NCBI GenBank assembly: GCA_033344775.1
Contig: JAWPMT010000005.1
Location: 2,301,001-2,365,000 of the forward strand
DNA: 64,000 nt
Direction of reading: 5' to 3'
Source: Cytophagales bacterium
GTDB lineage: Bacteria > Bacteroidota > Bacteroidia > Cytophagales > Cyclobacteriaceae
Below are positions 9,408 to 18,798 of this stretch, in pieces; position 1 is the stretch's first letter; each line of letters begins with the position of its first letter. The notes under the pieces are model-generated. The model worked only from the letters and a program-made list of their open reading frames with translations, was not told the origin of the DNA and ran no database searches. The position numbers and the translations under genes were made by a program.

Positions 9408-11039
9408 ATGTCCCACCCCTACTTCAGCGTCCTCATTACTTTTTTGGGGATTTTTTGGCTTCAATCCTGTCAGGCTCCTGAGCAGTCAATAGTTGATGCT
9501 CCCAATATCATCCCAGCTCCGGATTCCATGACCCTTTCTGGTGGACAACTAGCCAGCAATCAGACATTTAATATCGTAGCAAAATCAGAAGGAGAATTAG
9601 CCACAGCAGCGCTTCTGCAGGAACAACTTTGGCTGACCAACCAGGTCGCAGCGATTAACACCACCTACTCGGCAAAGGAAATTGAAATCCAACTTCAATT
9701 GTCTGAAGAGGCGAACCTCGAAAAAGAAGCCTATGAATTGGTCATCGATAATGCTGGAATCAAGATCAATGCTTCGGCAGCGCCCGGATTATTTTATGGT
9801 TCACAAAGTTTGCTTCAGATCCTTTCATCAAAAGGGGATGCTTTACCACAATTGAAAATCACGGATGCTCCAAGGTTTGGTTACCGAGGCATGCATTTGG
9901 ATGTCGGCCGCCACATGTTTCCGGTGGCATTCATCAAGAAATACATCGACATGATGTCACACTTCAAATTCAACAGGTTCCATTGGCACCTGACCGAAGA
10001 TCAAGGTTGGCGCATTGAGATCAAACAATATCCCGAATTACAGAACATAGGTGCTTTCCGTAAGGAAACGGCCATCGGTTATGCGACTACTGCCACCCGG
10101 GACCAGGTCACCTACGATGGTGTCCCTTACGGTGGCTTCTACACCCAGGAAGACGTAAAAGAAATTGTGGCTTATGCGCAGGAAAGGCACATCATGGTCA
10201 TACCAGAGATTGAATTACCTGGACATGCCAGTGCTGCATTGGCCGCCTATCCGCATCTTGGATGCACCGGAGGGCCTTATCATACCGCCACTACCTGGGG
10301 AGTGTTTCAGGACATCTATTGTGTAGGTCAAGAATCTACTTTTGAGTTTTTGGAGAATGTTTTTGATGAAGTATTGCCACTATTCCCGGGGCCATATGTA
10401 CATATCGGAGGAGATGAAGCGCCAAAGTCCCGATGGGAAAATTGCCCGCATGCGCAGCAACGTATGAAGGAGGAAGGTTTGGCCAATGAAAGCGAGCTAC
10501 AAAGCTACTTTGTGCAACGCATCGAAAAATTCCTTAACAGCCGCGGAAAATCGATCATTGGTTGGGATGAAATCCTGGAAGGGGGCCTGGCTCCCAATGC
10601 CATTGTCATGAGCTGGCGGGGTGAAGAAGGGGGAATTGAAGCGGCAAAAGAGAACCATCAGGTCATCATGACTCCCGGGGAATGGTGCTATTTCGATTAT
10701 TATCAGGCAGACATGGAAGCCGAGCCCTTGGCCATCAAGCGAATCACGGCTGTCGAAAAAGTATATAGTTATGAGCCGGTTCCACCATCATTATCAGAGG
10801 AAGAACAACATTTAGTACTCGGTGCGCAGTGTAACCTATGGTCCCAATACATCACCTCATCTGATCACGCCGAATACATGGTGTACCCAAGGGCTTTAGC
10901 CATGTCGGAAGTACTCTGGTCTCCTAAAGGAAATCGGGATTACGAAAAATTTGTAAAACGCGCCAGCAGCATCCGACCTTTGATGGATGCCTGGGAAATC
11001 AATTATGCCACCCATATTTTTGATCAAAAGCAAGACTAA
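9408..11039 (+). CDS. Beta-N-acetylhexosaminidase, glycoside hydrolase family 20
   Basis: 543-residue lipoprotein (lipobox LQSC, Cys21). Residues ~35-150 form the GH20b domain and ~155 onward the TIM barrel: FHWHLTEDQGWRIE near 191, PEIELPGHASA near 266, and the catalytic pair D336-E337 in HIGGDEAPKSRW. The family removes terminal N-acetylglucosamine or N-acetylgalactosamine by substrate-assisted catalysis. It is the first gene of a dense operon with a GntP permease, RidA, a D-TA-type enzyme and a dipeptidase, which suggests breakdown of glycans linked to peptides or peptidoglycan fragments rather than chitin alone. Confidence 0.93.
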   Translation: MSHPYFSVLITFLGIFWLQSCQAPEQSIVDAPNIIPAPDSMTLSGGQLASNQTFNIVAKSEGELATAALLQEQLWLTNQVAAINTTYSAKEIEIQLQLSEEANLEKEAYELVIDNAGIKINASAAPGLFYGSQSLLQILSSKGDALPQLKITDAPRFGYRGMHLDVGRHMFPVAFIKKYIDMMSHFKFNRFHWHLTEDQGWRIEIKQYPELQNIGAFRKETAIGYATTATRDQVTYDGVPYGGFYTQEDVKEIVAYAQERHIMVIPEIELPGHASAALAAYPHLGCTGGPYHTATTWGVFQDIYCVGQESTFEFLENVFDEVLPLFPGPYVHIGGDEAPKSRWENCPHAQQRMKEEGLANESELQSYFVQRIEKFLNSRGKSIIGWDEILEGGLAPNAIVMSWRGEEGGIEAAKENHQVIMTPGEWCYFDYYQADMEAEPLAIKRITAVEKVYSYEPVPPSLSEEEQHLVLGAQCNLWSQYITSSDHAEYMVYPRALAMSEVLWSPKGNRDYEKFVKRASSIRPLMDAWEINYATHIFDQKQD

Positions 11040-11057
11040 CCTATACTTAAACTGACC

Positions 11058-12359
11058 ATGACCTTTCTACCTATCATACTGGGAATCATCGCGCTGATCC
11101 TGCTGGTGACAGTCGTTAAACTGGATGCCTTCATCTCCTTCATGCTCGTCTGTTTGTTTGTCGGACTCATGGGCGGCTTATCCGTTACTGATACTATTTC
11201 AGCCATTCAAAGTGGTATTGGGAAAACACTTGGTTCACTGGTGATGGTCCTGGGATTTGGGGCCATGCTCGGCAAACTAGTCGCTGAAAGTGGCGCGGCA
11301 AATAACATTACCAATAGCCTGGTTGAGAAGTTCGGTCGCAAAAACATCCAAATCGCCCTGATTGTTACTGGCTTTATTGTGGGCATTCCTATGTTTTACA
11401 CCGTCGGGTTTGTGATTCTTGTTCCTTTGGTCATAGCCATCGCCGCCAATACGGGCTTACCCTTGCTGTATGTAGGACTTCCCATGCTGGCCTCCCTATC
11501 TGTAACCCATGGTTTCCTGCCTCCACACCCGGCCCCAACAGCCATTGCAGAAATGTACTCAGCAGATATAGGATTGACGCTGATCTACGGGATCATCGCG
11601 GGCATTCCTGCCATTTTCGCCGCCAAATTCTTTTTGCGTGGCACCATGCAGCGCATCAAACCAGTTCCACTCGAAGAATATGTGGTTGAAACCAATAACG
11701 AATACAAAGTTCCTTCTCTTGCCACCAGCCTGGTGATTGCTTTATTGCCTGTGGTCCTCATAGGCGGAGCATCCCTATTAAAATCGGTAACTGGTCCCAA
11801 TGTTATCCTTGAAGCACTTGGCAATCCCGCCCTGGCCATGCTGTTGGCTGTATTGAGTGCCATCTATTTCCTGGGAGTGAAAACCGGTAGAGACATCAAA
11901 GCAGTCATGAAAGTCATTTCGTCTGCTGTTTCGGGAGTGGCAGGTGTGCTCCTCATCATCGCTGGCGCTGGCGCTTTCAAAGAGATCATGATCGCTACCG
12001 AGGTTAGCTATGCTATTGGCAATCTCATGGGAAGCATGGGCATGAACCCTTTATTGATGGCCTGGCTGATCGCCGCAGTGATTCGCGTGAGTGTTGGTTC
12101 TGCCACGGTTTCTGCTTTAACTGCCGCAGGCATCATGGTCCCCACCGCAGCAGCAGGGGTCGTTTCACCAGAACTATTGGTATTGGCAACTGGTGCCGGG
12201 AGCATTACCTTCTCTCACATCAATGATGGCGGCTTCTGGCTCTACAAAGAATATTTCAACGTCAGCATCAAGGAAACGCTGCTTTCCTGGACGCTCATGG
12301 AAACCACTGTTTCTATCGTTGGCTTGATCACCGTTTTGATACTTGACTTTTTCGTATAA
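11058..12359 (+). CDS. GntP-family permease
   Basis: 433 residues, about 12 hydrophobic segments, with the family's conserved blocks (GFGAMLGKLVAESGAA, VGIPMFYTVGFVILVPL, HGFLPPHPAPTAI and SFSHINDGGFWL-type ITFSHINDGGFWL). The family imports gluconate and related acids; one branch (DsdX) imports D-serine. It overlaps the next gene by one base (TAATG), so they are translationally coupled. The neighbours (RidA and a D-threonine-aldolase/D-serine-dehydratase relative) make D-serine or another beta-hydroxy amino acid a plausible substrate; this is inference. Confidence 0.92.
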   Translation: MTFLPIILGIIALILLVTVVKLDAFISFMLVCLFVGLMGGLSVTDTISAIQSGIGKTLGSLVMVLGFGAMLGKLVAESGAANNITNSLVEKFGRKNIQIALIVTGFIVGIPMFYTVGFVILVPLVIAIAANTGLPLLYVGLPMLASLSVTHGFLPPHPAPTAIAEMYSADIGLTLIYGIIAGIPAIFAAKFFLRGTMQRIKPVPLEEYVVETNNEYKVPSLATSLVIALLPVVLIGGASLLKSVTGPNVILEALGNPALAMLLAVLSAIYFLGVKTGRDIKAVMKVISSAVSGVAGVLLIIAGAGAFKEIMIATEVSYAIGNLMGSMGMNPLLMAWLIAAVIRVSVGSATVSALTAAGIMVPTAAAGVVSPELLVLATGAGSITFSHINDGGFWLYKEYFNVSIKETLLSWTLMETTVSIVGLITVLILDFFV

Positions 12360-12820
12360 TGAACCCAATTGAAGAAAACCTACAAAGGCTAGGCCTTGAA
12401 CTTCCACCAGCTCCTCCCCCAGCAGGCGTGTATAAACCTGCGATTGTCATCGACAACATGCTCTATGTTTCCGGACAAGGACCCGTCAAAAATGATGGCA
12501 GCCTGATCATCGGAAGAGTAGGTGATGACATGGTTCTGGATCAAGGATATGATGCGGCCAAACAAGTCGGGCTTACCATGCTGTCTACCATCAAAAGCCA
12601 ACTTGGTGGTTTCGACAGCATCCACCGCATCGTAAAAACACTGGGCATGGTCAATTGCACACCGGATTTTCCGAATCACCCGAAAGTGATCAACGGCTTC
12701 AGCGAACTCATGGGAGAGCTTTTAGGAAGTGACCTGGGCATTGGTGCGCGAAGTGCCGTAGGCATGATGCTTCCGGAAGGTATTGCTGTAGAAATAGAAG
12801 CGATCTTCCAACTGAAGTAA
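12359..12820 (+). CDS. RidA/YjgF family enamine/imine deaminase
   Basis: 153 residues, longer than the ~125 of classical RidA, as in the subfamily often found in amino-acid catabolic operons. It has the glycine-rich start of the fold (YVSGQGPV), and GARSAVGMMLPEGIAVEIEAIFQL at the C-terminus with the Arg that binds the carboxylate of the enamine. RidA hydrolyses 2-aminoacrylate and related imines made by PLP dehydratases to keto acid and ammonia. The next gene encodes just such a PLP fold, one base away. Confidence 0.9.
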   Translation: MNPIEENLQRLGLELPPAPPPAGVYKPAIVIDNMLYVSGQGPVKNDGSLIIGRVGDDMVLDQGYDAAKQVGLTMLSTIKSQLGGFDSIHRIVKTLGMVNCTPDFPNHPKVINGFSELMGELLGSDLGIGARSAVGMMLPEGIAVEIEAIFQLK

Positions 12821-12821
12821 T

Positions 12822-13904
12822 ATGGCCGAGTGGTTCGAGTTTGAAAAGCATGAGGAGATCATGTCTCCGGCGATGATCGTTTACCCCGAACGAATCCAAC
12901 GAAATATTGACCGGATGATCGAAATAGCAGGGAATCCCGATCGATTGCGACCCCATGTGAAAACTCATAAGTGTCCGGATATTATTCGGCTACAGCTTCA
13001 AAAAGCCATCTACAAACACAAATGTGCCACGCTTTCGGAAGCGTTCATGTTGGGTACTGTCGGCGCAAAGGACGTATTGATCGCCTATCCATTGATAGGA
13101 CCTGCCATCGATCAGTTCCATACACTGAAGAGTTATTTCCCTGAAACGAAATATTCCATTTTAGTAGATCATGTTGATCAGTTGCAGCCCTGGATGGCCT
13201 TAGAACGGGAATTTGATGTATTTATTGACCTGAATGTAGGGATGGATCGTACAGGCTGTGACCCACGTGAAGCTCCTGAGATTTTGACTTTGATCAATGA
13301 TAGTCTACTGAATTTCCGAGGCTGGCATGCCTATGATGGTCAAATTCACGATCACGAACTGAAATCCAGAAAAAGATCAGTTGAAAAGGCTTTTCAACCC
13401 GTATTAGATTTGGTCAATCAGACCGACACTCAAGCGAAAGAACTTATCTGTGGCGGCAGCATAACCCTCCCTATTCACGCCGTTCACAAAAACCGACAAC
13501 TTTCACCAGGAACTACTTTACTTTGGGACATTGGCTATGGCAGGAATTTTCCGGACCTCCCATTTGAAATCGCAGCTCAATTGATGGCCCGCGTGGTTAG
13601 CCTGCCAGATGATAATAAAATTTGCATTGACCTGGGCTACAAAGCCATTGCCTCAGAAATGAAGGTACCAGTCGCAAAGTTTCCTCAGATTCCTGATGCC
13701 GTCATTGAAATGCATAGTGAAGAACACATGGTGATCTCTACTTCTGAGGCCCAAAAATGGAACATCGGTGATGTAGTTTTTGCCATGCCCTACCACATCT
13801 GCCCGTCAATGGCGCTTCATGATAAAGCCATGGCCGTGGAAAAGGGACGCTATAAGGAGTTTTGGCCGATACCAGCTCGTGACCGATTTTATTTAGTATT
13901 TTAA
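12822..13904 (+). CDS. D-TA family PLP enzyme (D-threonine aldolase / D-serine dehydratase type)
   Basis: 360 residues, fold type III (alanine-racemase-like barrel). The PLP lysine is K47 in RPHVKTHK. The C-terminal beta domain has the HICPSMALHD motif near residue 332, which matches the divalent-metal site of D-threonine aldolase and eukaryotic-type D-serine dehydratase. Reaction options: D-threonine to glycine plus acetaldehyde, or D-serine to pyruvate via aminoacrylate. An adjacent RidA favours a dehydratase or other enamine-releasing reaction. It overlaps the next gene by one base. Confidence 0.88.
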   Translation: MAEWFEFEKHEEIMSPAMIVYPERIQRNIDRMIEIAGNPDRLRPHVKTHKCPDIIRLQLQKAIYKHKCATLSEAFMLGTVGAKDVLIAYPLIGPAIDQFHTLKSYFPETKYSILVDHVDQLQPWMALEREFDVFIDLNVGMDRTGCDPREAPEILTLINDSLLNFRGWHAYDGQIHDHELKSRKRSVEKAFQPVLDLVNQTDTQAKELICGGSITLPIHAVHKNRQLSPGTTLLWDIGYGRNFPDLPFEIAAQLMARVVSLPDDNKICIDLGYKAIASEMKVPVAKFPQIPDAVIEMHSEEHMVISTSEAQKWNIGDVVFAMPYHICPSMALHDKAMAVEKGRYKEFWPIPARDRFYLVF

Positions 13905-14986
13905 TGAAACAACAACCACTAATTTTTGACGCTCACCTTGACCTTTCCATGAACGCCCTGGAGTGGAATCGCGATCTGCGCTGGACCGTTCAGGAAATTC
14001 GTGAATCGGAAAAAGGCATGACTGACAAACCCGATCGGGAAAAAGGCACCGTGACCTTGCCCAGTCTGCGGGAAGGGAACATTGGCATGGTGATCGGTAC
14101 CCAAATTGCGCGATATACCAAAAGAAGCAATACGCTTCCTGGAGCAAGCTGGAACTCACCTGAACAAGCCTGGGCCCAAACACAAGGACAAAATGCCTGG
14201 TATGAAACCATGATCGAGGCTGGTCATTTCAAGTTGATCACCGATAAAACCAGCCTGGAAGAACACCTAAAGCAGTGGGAAAGTGATCCTGCCTCCTCTC
14301 CTATTGGATTGATCAGAAGCCTGGAAGGTGCAGATTCTATTGTGTCTTTCAAGCACCTGGAAAAATCCTATGAAAGTGGACTGAGGCTTATCGGTCCCGC
14401 ACATTACGGACCAGGGACTTATGCACAAGGTACAGACGCCACTGGTGGGATCGGGCAAAAAGGAAAGGACTTATTGAAGGAAATGGATCGCCTGAACATC
14501 ATCCTGGACGCCACTCATTTGTGTGATGAAAGCTTTTGGGAATCACTGGACCATTTTCAAGGACCGGTTATTGCCAGTCACAACAATTGTCGGGTATTGG
14601 TTCCGCACCACCGGCAATTCTCGGATGAACAGTTGACCACTCTTATCAACCGTGGAGCCGTAATTGGTGCAGCCATGGATGCCTGGATGTTGACGCCTAA
14701 TTGGATTCGTGGCAAGTCTACGCCGCAAGACGAAAATGTCAACCTGAACAGTGTGGTGGATCACATTGATCATGTGTGCCAATTGGCAGGCAATTCCTTG
14801 CATGCGGGTATTGGTTCTGATCTGGATGGTGCGTTTGGTACCGAACAAAGTCCTGCAGATCTGGACACCATTGCGGACTTGCAGAAAATTCCTGACCTAT
14901 TAAAACAGCGTGGATACCATGATCAGGACATCTTAAATATCTGCTCGGACAACTGGATCAATTTTTTACGTGAAGCTTGGAGTTAG
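13904..14986 (+). CDS. Membrane-dipeptidase-type metallopeptidase (family M19)
   Basis: 360 residues, no signal peptide. Family motifs: FDAHLDLSM (metal-binding His-x-Asp), the EG-A-D block near residue 140 (SLEGADSI, bridging Glu), DATHLCDESFWE, IASHNNCR, and GIGSDLDGAFG (metal/active-site Asp). M19 enzymes cut dipeptides and accept a D-residue on the C-terminal side. As last gene of the operon it could free D-amino acids from L-D dipeptides for the upstream PLP enzyme. About 140 bases of gene-free sequence separate it from the lasso locus. Confidence 0.92.
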   Translation: MKQQPLIFDAHLDLSMNALEWNRDLRWTVQEIRESEKGMTDKPDREKGTVTLPSLREGNIGMVIGTQIARYTKRSNTLPGASWNSPEQAWAQTQGQNAWYETMIEAGHFKLITDKTSLEEHLKQWESDPASSPIGLIRSLEGADSIVSFKHLEKSYESGLRLIGPAHYGPGTYAQGTDATGGIGQKGKDLLKEMDRLNIILDATHLCDESFWESLDHFQGPVIASHNNCRVLVPHHRQFSDEQLTTLINRGAVIGAAMDAWMLTPNWIRGKSTPQDENVNLNSVVDHIDHVCQLAGNSLHAGIGSDLDGAFGTEQSPADLDTIADLQKIPDLLKQRGYHDQDILNICSDNWINFLREAWS

Positions 14987-15127
14987 CTTAAACGATGAAT
15001 GCATGTGAAAAGAAAGATGCTCGAACCAATCTTGACTTGAAACTTCTTTCGAAATGCTTTTAGATTATATGATCAGATTAATCTAGTTTCATTGAAATTT
15101 GATATCTGAAAATTATAAAGGTCTTTG

Positions 15128-16291
15128 ATGACTGACATACCTGATCATTATTTCTCTTCACCTGGAGTTTCAAAAGAATTTCAATTTTTGCTCCGTTTAA
15201 TTTCAAACGCCAAACATGAAAGTTCGATTGACATCAACATAGACAAGTTTATTAGGATGTTGAGGTATCACTCAACACTTTTGGTTGTGAGCAAATGTTG
15301 GGGAACACATTTGGATGAAAAAATAACAGCGGCCATGAAAGGTCATCTCATACAACAGACGATGTTTCAACTTAAAATGGTTAAGTCTTTCGTTGAAATC
15401 GTCAAAACGTTCAATCAGCAAAACCTTTCAGTTTTACCCTTAAAAGGCCCTTCATTAGCCGATGAACTATTGGGCGATCCGGTCATCAGGGAATCTCAGG
15501 ATATAGACCTTCTCGTTAGGCCTGAGGATGCAGAGTCGGCAATCAGGTTGCTCGAATCGTTGGGGTACACTTGCGAGAATGATATCTCTGAATTCTCCAA
15601 ACCACAATGGAATGCGTTTATCAAAGTAGTTTCGGATCTTGTCTTTTGGAATAAGGAATATCCGTTTCGAATTGAATTGCATTGGAAGATGTTTGCTATT
15701 GAGGAACTGATGCCCTACTCAACCAATGAAATCTTTCAACAATCAGAAAAAGTGGCTTTCAAAAATTGCACCTATTTAAGACCTAGTACCGAGATTTATT
15801 TGGTCTATCTGTGTTTACATGGAACGAAACACCAATGGTATCGACTCAAATGGATACTGGATGTGCATTTTTGGCTTAAAAAATATCATCAGCACATCGA
15901 CGGTAAAAAATTCCTGCAACTCCTGGTTGAAAATGGTGTGGAAAAATCTGTCTCAGAAGGACTTTTTCTATCCCGCAAATTATTTGGATCACCACTGCCA
16001 ACAGGTTGGGGTGAAGAGATGATCGAGGAACTGAAATTATCAAAAGTATTGGAAAAGAGAGTGCAGGAACTTGATACAGATGCCCCGGCAGCACCAAAAT
16101 TTTATTTCAGAACACATAAACTAATGGCTTTGAAAAGAGGGGTAAGGCATAAATTAACCTGTTTAGTTCATTTAAAACATTATGCCAGAGATTGGCAGCT
16201 GGTCCAATTGCCGGCCTACCTGTTTTTCATGTATCCCATATTAAGACCTTGGTTCTTCATGTATCGGAAAATTCGAAAAGCAAAAGCTTAG
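15128..16291 (+). CDS. Nucleotidyltransferase-fold protein of the lasso peptide locus (NTP_transf_5 type)
   Basis: 387 residues from the ATG at 15128 (a TTG lies just before it). The signature KGPSLADELLGDPVIRES-DIDLLV near residue 105-130 is the G-S/D-x-D core of the 'uncharacterised nucleotidyltransferase' family seen in many lasso peptide clusters together with an HPr-kinase-like gene. In the pseudomycoidin system a relative was linked to adding sugar to the phosphorylated lasso peptide; other members may act on a phosphorylated tail too. It is first of the plus-strand arm, 59 bases before the exporter. A role in tailoring the peptide encoded at 22462-22605 is inferred from gene content. 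Confidence 0.82.
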   Translation: MTDIPDHYFSSPGVSKEFQFLLRLISNAKHESSIDINIDKFIRMLRYHSTLLVVSKCWGTHLDEKITAAMKGHLIQQTMFQLKMVKSFVEIVKTFNQQNLSVLPLKGPSLADELLGDPVIRESQDIDLLVRPEDAESAIRLLESLGYTCENDISEFSKPQWNAFIKVVSDLVFWNKEYPFRIELHWKMFAIEELMPYSTNEIFQQSEKVAFKNCTYLRPSTEIYLVYLCLHGTKHQWYRLKWILDVHFWLKKYHQHIDGKKFLQLLVENGVEKSVSEGLFLSRKLFGSPLPTGWGEEMIEELKLSKVLEKRVQELDTDAPAAPKFYFRTHKLMALKRGVRHKLTCLVHLKHYARDWQLVQLPAYLFFMYPILRPWFFMYRKIRKAKA

Positions 16292-16350
16292 TTTCAAACA
16301 GAATTCACGAATAAACTACTTTTATACGACGCTATTCAGAAATCTGTGTT

Positions 16351-18102
16351 GTGCGAGAAACCATAAACTCATACCTTTTTGCTTTACGAATTGTTTGGGA
16401 AAGTGCGCCAAAGTGGACTGCCTACTCCATAGTGATCATTTTGTTGCAAGGTGTACTCCCCATTTTATCACTGCTTGTTTTTAAGCATGTGATCGACATG
16501 GTAACAACAGGTCAGGCCTCCTTTAATGAAGTATTAATGCCACTCATTGGTATGGGCCTGATACAACTCGCTATTGCTACAATAAGCAGTTTATCACAGC
16601 TTTTAAGTGAAATGCAGCAACAAAAGGTCCGAGATCGAATGGCGTATATCGTTCAAAACAAGGCATTAAATCTGGACCTTTCATACTACGAAAACCCCGA
16701 TTATCATAACACATATTACAAGGCACAACAGGAAGGTTTTACGAGGCCTGTACAAGTAGTACGTGGCATCATGAACCTGTTGAATAATATGGTGTCTTTG
16801 GTCTTCATCGCCGGATTACTTGGAACCATGGAATCCTGGGCTGCGGTGTTGATGGTAACGATTTCTCTTCCAAATGCCTACGTAAAATACAAGTTCTCCA
16901 ATAAGTCCTTTTTATGGAGAAAGAATAGAATTCCGATTGAGCGGGAGTCACATTATTTGAATCGTCTACTAACACTTACGGAGTACGTTAAAGAAATGAA
17001 GTTACTCCGGGTTGGGAGTGTCATTCAAAGCAAATTCCGAATCATTCGAGAAAATCTTTACGATGAAAAGAAGAAGCTTAGCGTTCAACTATCCATCAAT
17101 ACTTTTCTGGCAAAATCCGTTGAAGTAGGAGTCGAATTTGGAATTTATGCCCTGGTAATCTATCGGTCTATCAATGGGACGATCACGATTGGAGAACTAG
17201 TCATCTTCTTTCAGGCCTTTCAAAGAGGTAAGAACAATATGACAGGTATGTTTTCAGCCGTTGTAGTACTTCATGAAAGTCGGCTTTTTCTTTCATTCAT
17301 TCAGCAGTTTTTGCAATTAGAAAGCAAAATCACTGAACCGGCGATTCCAAAAAAATTGCCCTCAGTAATCCAGGAAATTTCATTCGAGTCCGTAAGTTTT
17401 CAATATCCGCAAAGTCCCAGAGAAGCATTAACCGACTTGTCTACAACTTTCCGCCCAGGACTCACGGCTATTGTGGGAGAGAATGGCTCCGGCAAATCCA
17501 CTTTGGTGAAATTGCTATGTCGACTGTATGATCCGAGTGACGGAAAAATCATGATCGACGATCAGCCGCTGACAGATTTCAGACCGAAGGAGTATCAGGA
17601 AAGAATCAGCATTGTTTTTCAGGATTTTGCCAGGTATGAGTTTTCTTTTCTGGAAAATATAGAACTAGGTTCTGAAGGAAAAACAGATAGAGATCTGGAA
17701 CAAGTGTCAAAAATTTCCGGCTTGGCTGAAGTCATCAATCGTTATGACAAGGGACTGGACCAACGATTAGGAAAGCAATTTGATCAAGGTACAGAATTGA
17801 GCATCGGCCAGTGGCAGAAAGTAGCATTAACTCGTGCATTTTACAATGATGCTGAGATCATTATTCTAGATGAGCCTACGAGCGCCATAGATCCTTTAGC
17901 TGAAAAAAAGATATTTGAATATTTACAGGTACTTGCCCGCACAAAAATCGTGATTCTGGTAACCCACAGACTTTACAATTTGAAACAGGCAAATCAAATC
18001 CTCGTCATGCGTCAGGGAGAGCTCATCGAATCAGGTAGCCATAAGGAGTTAATGCAACAAAAAGGGCCATATCACCAAATGTTTAAGAATCAGGAAACTT
18101 GA
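16351..18102 (+). CDS. ABC exporter of the lasso peptide locus (fused TMD-NBD)
   Basis: 583 residues from a GTG start. Residues ~15-325 form a six-helix exporter domain. The ATPase domain follows, with Walker A GENGSGKST (~375-383), signature LSIGQWQK (~483) and Walker B IIILDEPTSAID (~503), then the switch His in VTHRL. It works as a homodimer. Being placed between the nucleotidyltransferase and the B2 peptidase, it is the likely D protein that exports the mature lasso peptide and gives self-protection. It ends against the B2 gene, so the two are probably co-translated. Confidence 0.88.
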   Translation: MRETINSYLFALRIVWESAPKWTAYSIVIILLQGVLPILSLLVFKHVIDMVTTGQASFNEVLMPLIGMGLIQLAIATISSLSQLLSEMQQQKVRDRMAYIVQNKALNLDLSYYENPDYHNTYYKAQQEGFTRPVQVVRGIMNLLNNMVSLVFIAGLLGTMESWAAVLMVTISLPNAYVKYKFSNKSFLWRKNRIPIERESHYLNRLLTLTEYVKEMKLLRVGSVIQSKFRIIRENLYDEKKKLSVQLSINTFLAKSVEVGVEFGIYALVIYRSINGTITIGELVIFFQAFQRGKNNMTGMFSAVVVLHESRLFLSFIQQFLQLESKITEPAIPKKLPSVIQEISFESVSFQYPQSPREALTDLSTTFRPGLTAIVGENGSGKSTLVKLLCRLYDPSDGKIMIDDQPLTDFRPKEYQERISIVFQDFARYEFSFLENIELGSEGKTDRDLEQVSKISGLAEVINRYDKGLDQRLGKQFDQGTELSIGQWQKVALTRAFYNDAEIIILDEPTSAIDPLAEKKIFEYLQVLARTKIVILVTHRLYNLKQANQILVMRQGELIESGSHKELMQQKGPYHQMFKNQET

Positions 18103-18104
18103 AC

Positions 18105-18563
18105 ATGAAGATCCCAACGCTAAGAACACTCCATCGCTATTTTCAGTCCTCCTGGGAGGTAAAGATGTTGGCCATTAAAGTTTGGATAGCTCTTGGATCA
18201 GGTAGGGCTCGAGTGTGTTTCACTTCATTTAAATCCATAGCAGAAAAAATGGGCGAATCACAAAAAGAAACTCCTACTGAAAGTTGGCAGGATCCAGTGT
18301 ACCTAAGTCAGCTGAATAAAGTGATAAACTCCATGAGCAGATTTACACCCTGGAAAAGTAACTGCTTTGCACAAGCCCTTGCCGCGAACCAACTACTCAA
18401 GAAAAAAGAAATTCCTCATACCATCTATTTCGGAGTAATGCATAGCAAAGACGGGAAACTCAAAGCGCATGCCTGGCTCAGAGCAGGTGATAAAATAGTT
18501 ACCGGATCTTACGGTCATCAAGCTTATACTGTAACTGGTATTTTTGGATATTTAGGCAAATAG
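18105..18563 (+). CDS. Lasso peptide leader peptidase B2 (transglutaminase-like)
   Basis: 152 residues from the ATG at 18105; a TTG at 18099 would overlap the ABC gene stop. The catalytic triad of this cysteine-protease family is present: Cys87 in SNCFAQALAANQLL, His122 in KAHAWLR, and Asp129 in AGDKIVTG. Family role: B2 cuts off the leader just before the core, working with the B1 (PqqD-like) protein that holds the leader. The B1 gene here is not adjacent but lies on the other strand at 21992-22264. Confidence 0.9.
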   Translation: MKIPTLRTLHRYFQSSWEVKMLAIKVWIALGSGRARVCFTSFKSIAEKMGESQKETPTESWQDPVYLSQLNKVINSMSRFTPWKSNCFAQALAANQLLKKKEIPHTIYFGVMHSKDGKLKAHAWLRAGDKIVTGSYGHQAYTVTGIFGYLGK

Positions 18564-18571
18564 GAAAGGAC

Positions 18572-18718
18572 ATGAATCCTTTATTCTCATTAGAAATTTC
18601 TGGTACTTTGCCTCATTATAGTGATGTAAGAGGAATAGATGTTCAAATACATTTGAAGCCGCTTATGCGTGTGTTTCATGTATTTGAAGCACTATTTTTA
18701 CTCAAAAGCATACATTAG
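18572..18718 (+). CDS. Small ORF, possible remnant of a kinase N-terminus
   Basis: 48 codons starting 8 bases after B2, with a purine-rich GGAAAGGA just before the ATG. The peptide (start MNPLFSLEISGTLPHY, then RGIDVQIHLKP) vaguely follows the pattern of the N-terminus of HPr-kinase-like lasso tailoring proteins (xL.I.S..LP....D V.I). If so, it would be what remains of a second kinase gene in the classical position. It contains two short inverted repeats. It may also be untranslated. Confidence 0.3.
   Translation: MNPLFSLEISGTLPHYSDVRGIDVQIHLKPLMRVFHVFEALFLLKSIH
18642..18688. repeat. Inverted repeat in the B2-permease gap
   Basis: TTCAAATACAT at 18642-18652 is perfectly inverted as ATGTATTTGAA at 18678-18688, with a 25-base spacer. 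The left arm also forms TTCAAA-TACA-TTTGAA by itself. It lies in the 235-base gap before the 1047-residue gene and could be a regulatory site or RNA hairpin. Confidence 0.4.
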
Positions 18719-18798
18719 TTGAAATGATTGATACATTTTCAATATCTGGCTTCTTTGTTTTTAAGATACATGGTGAAAGTTTTTACACGAGGTAATCT

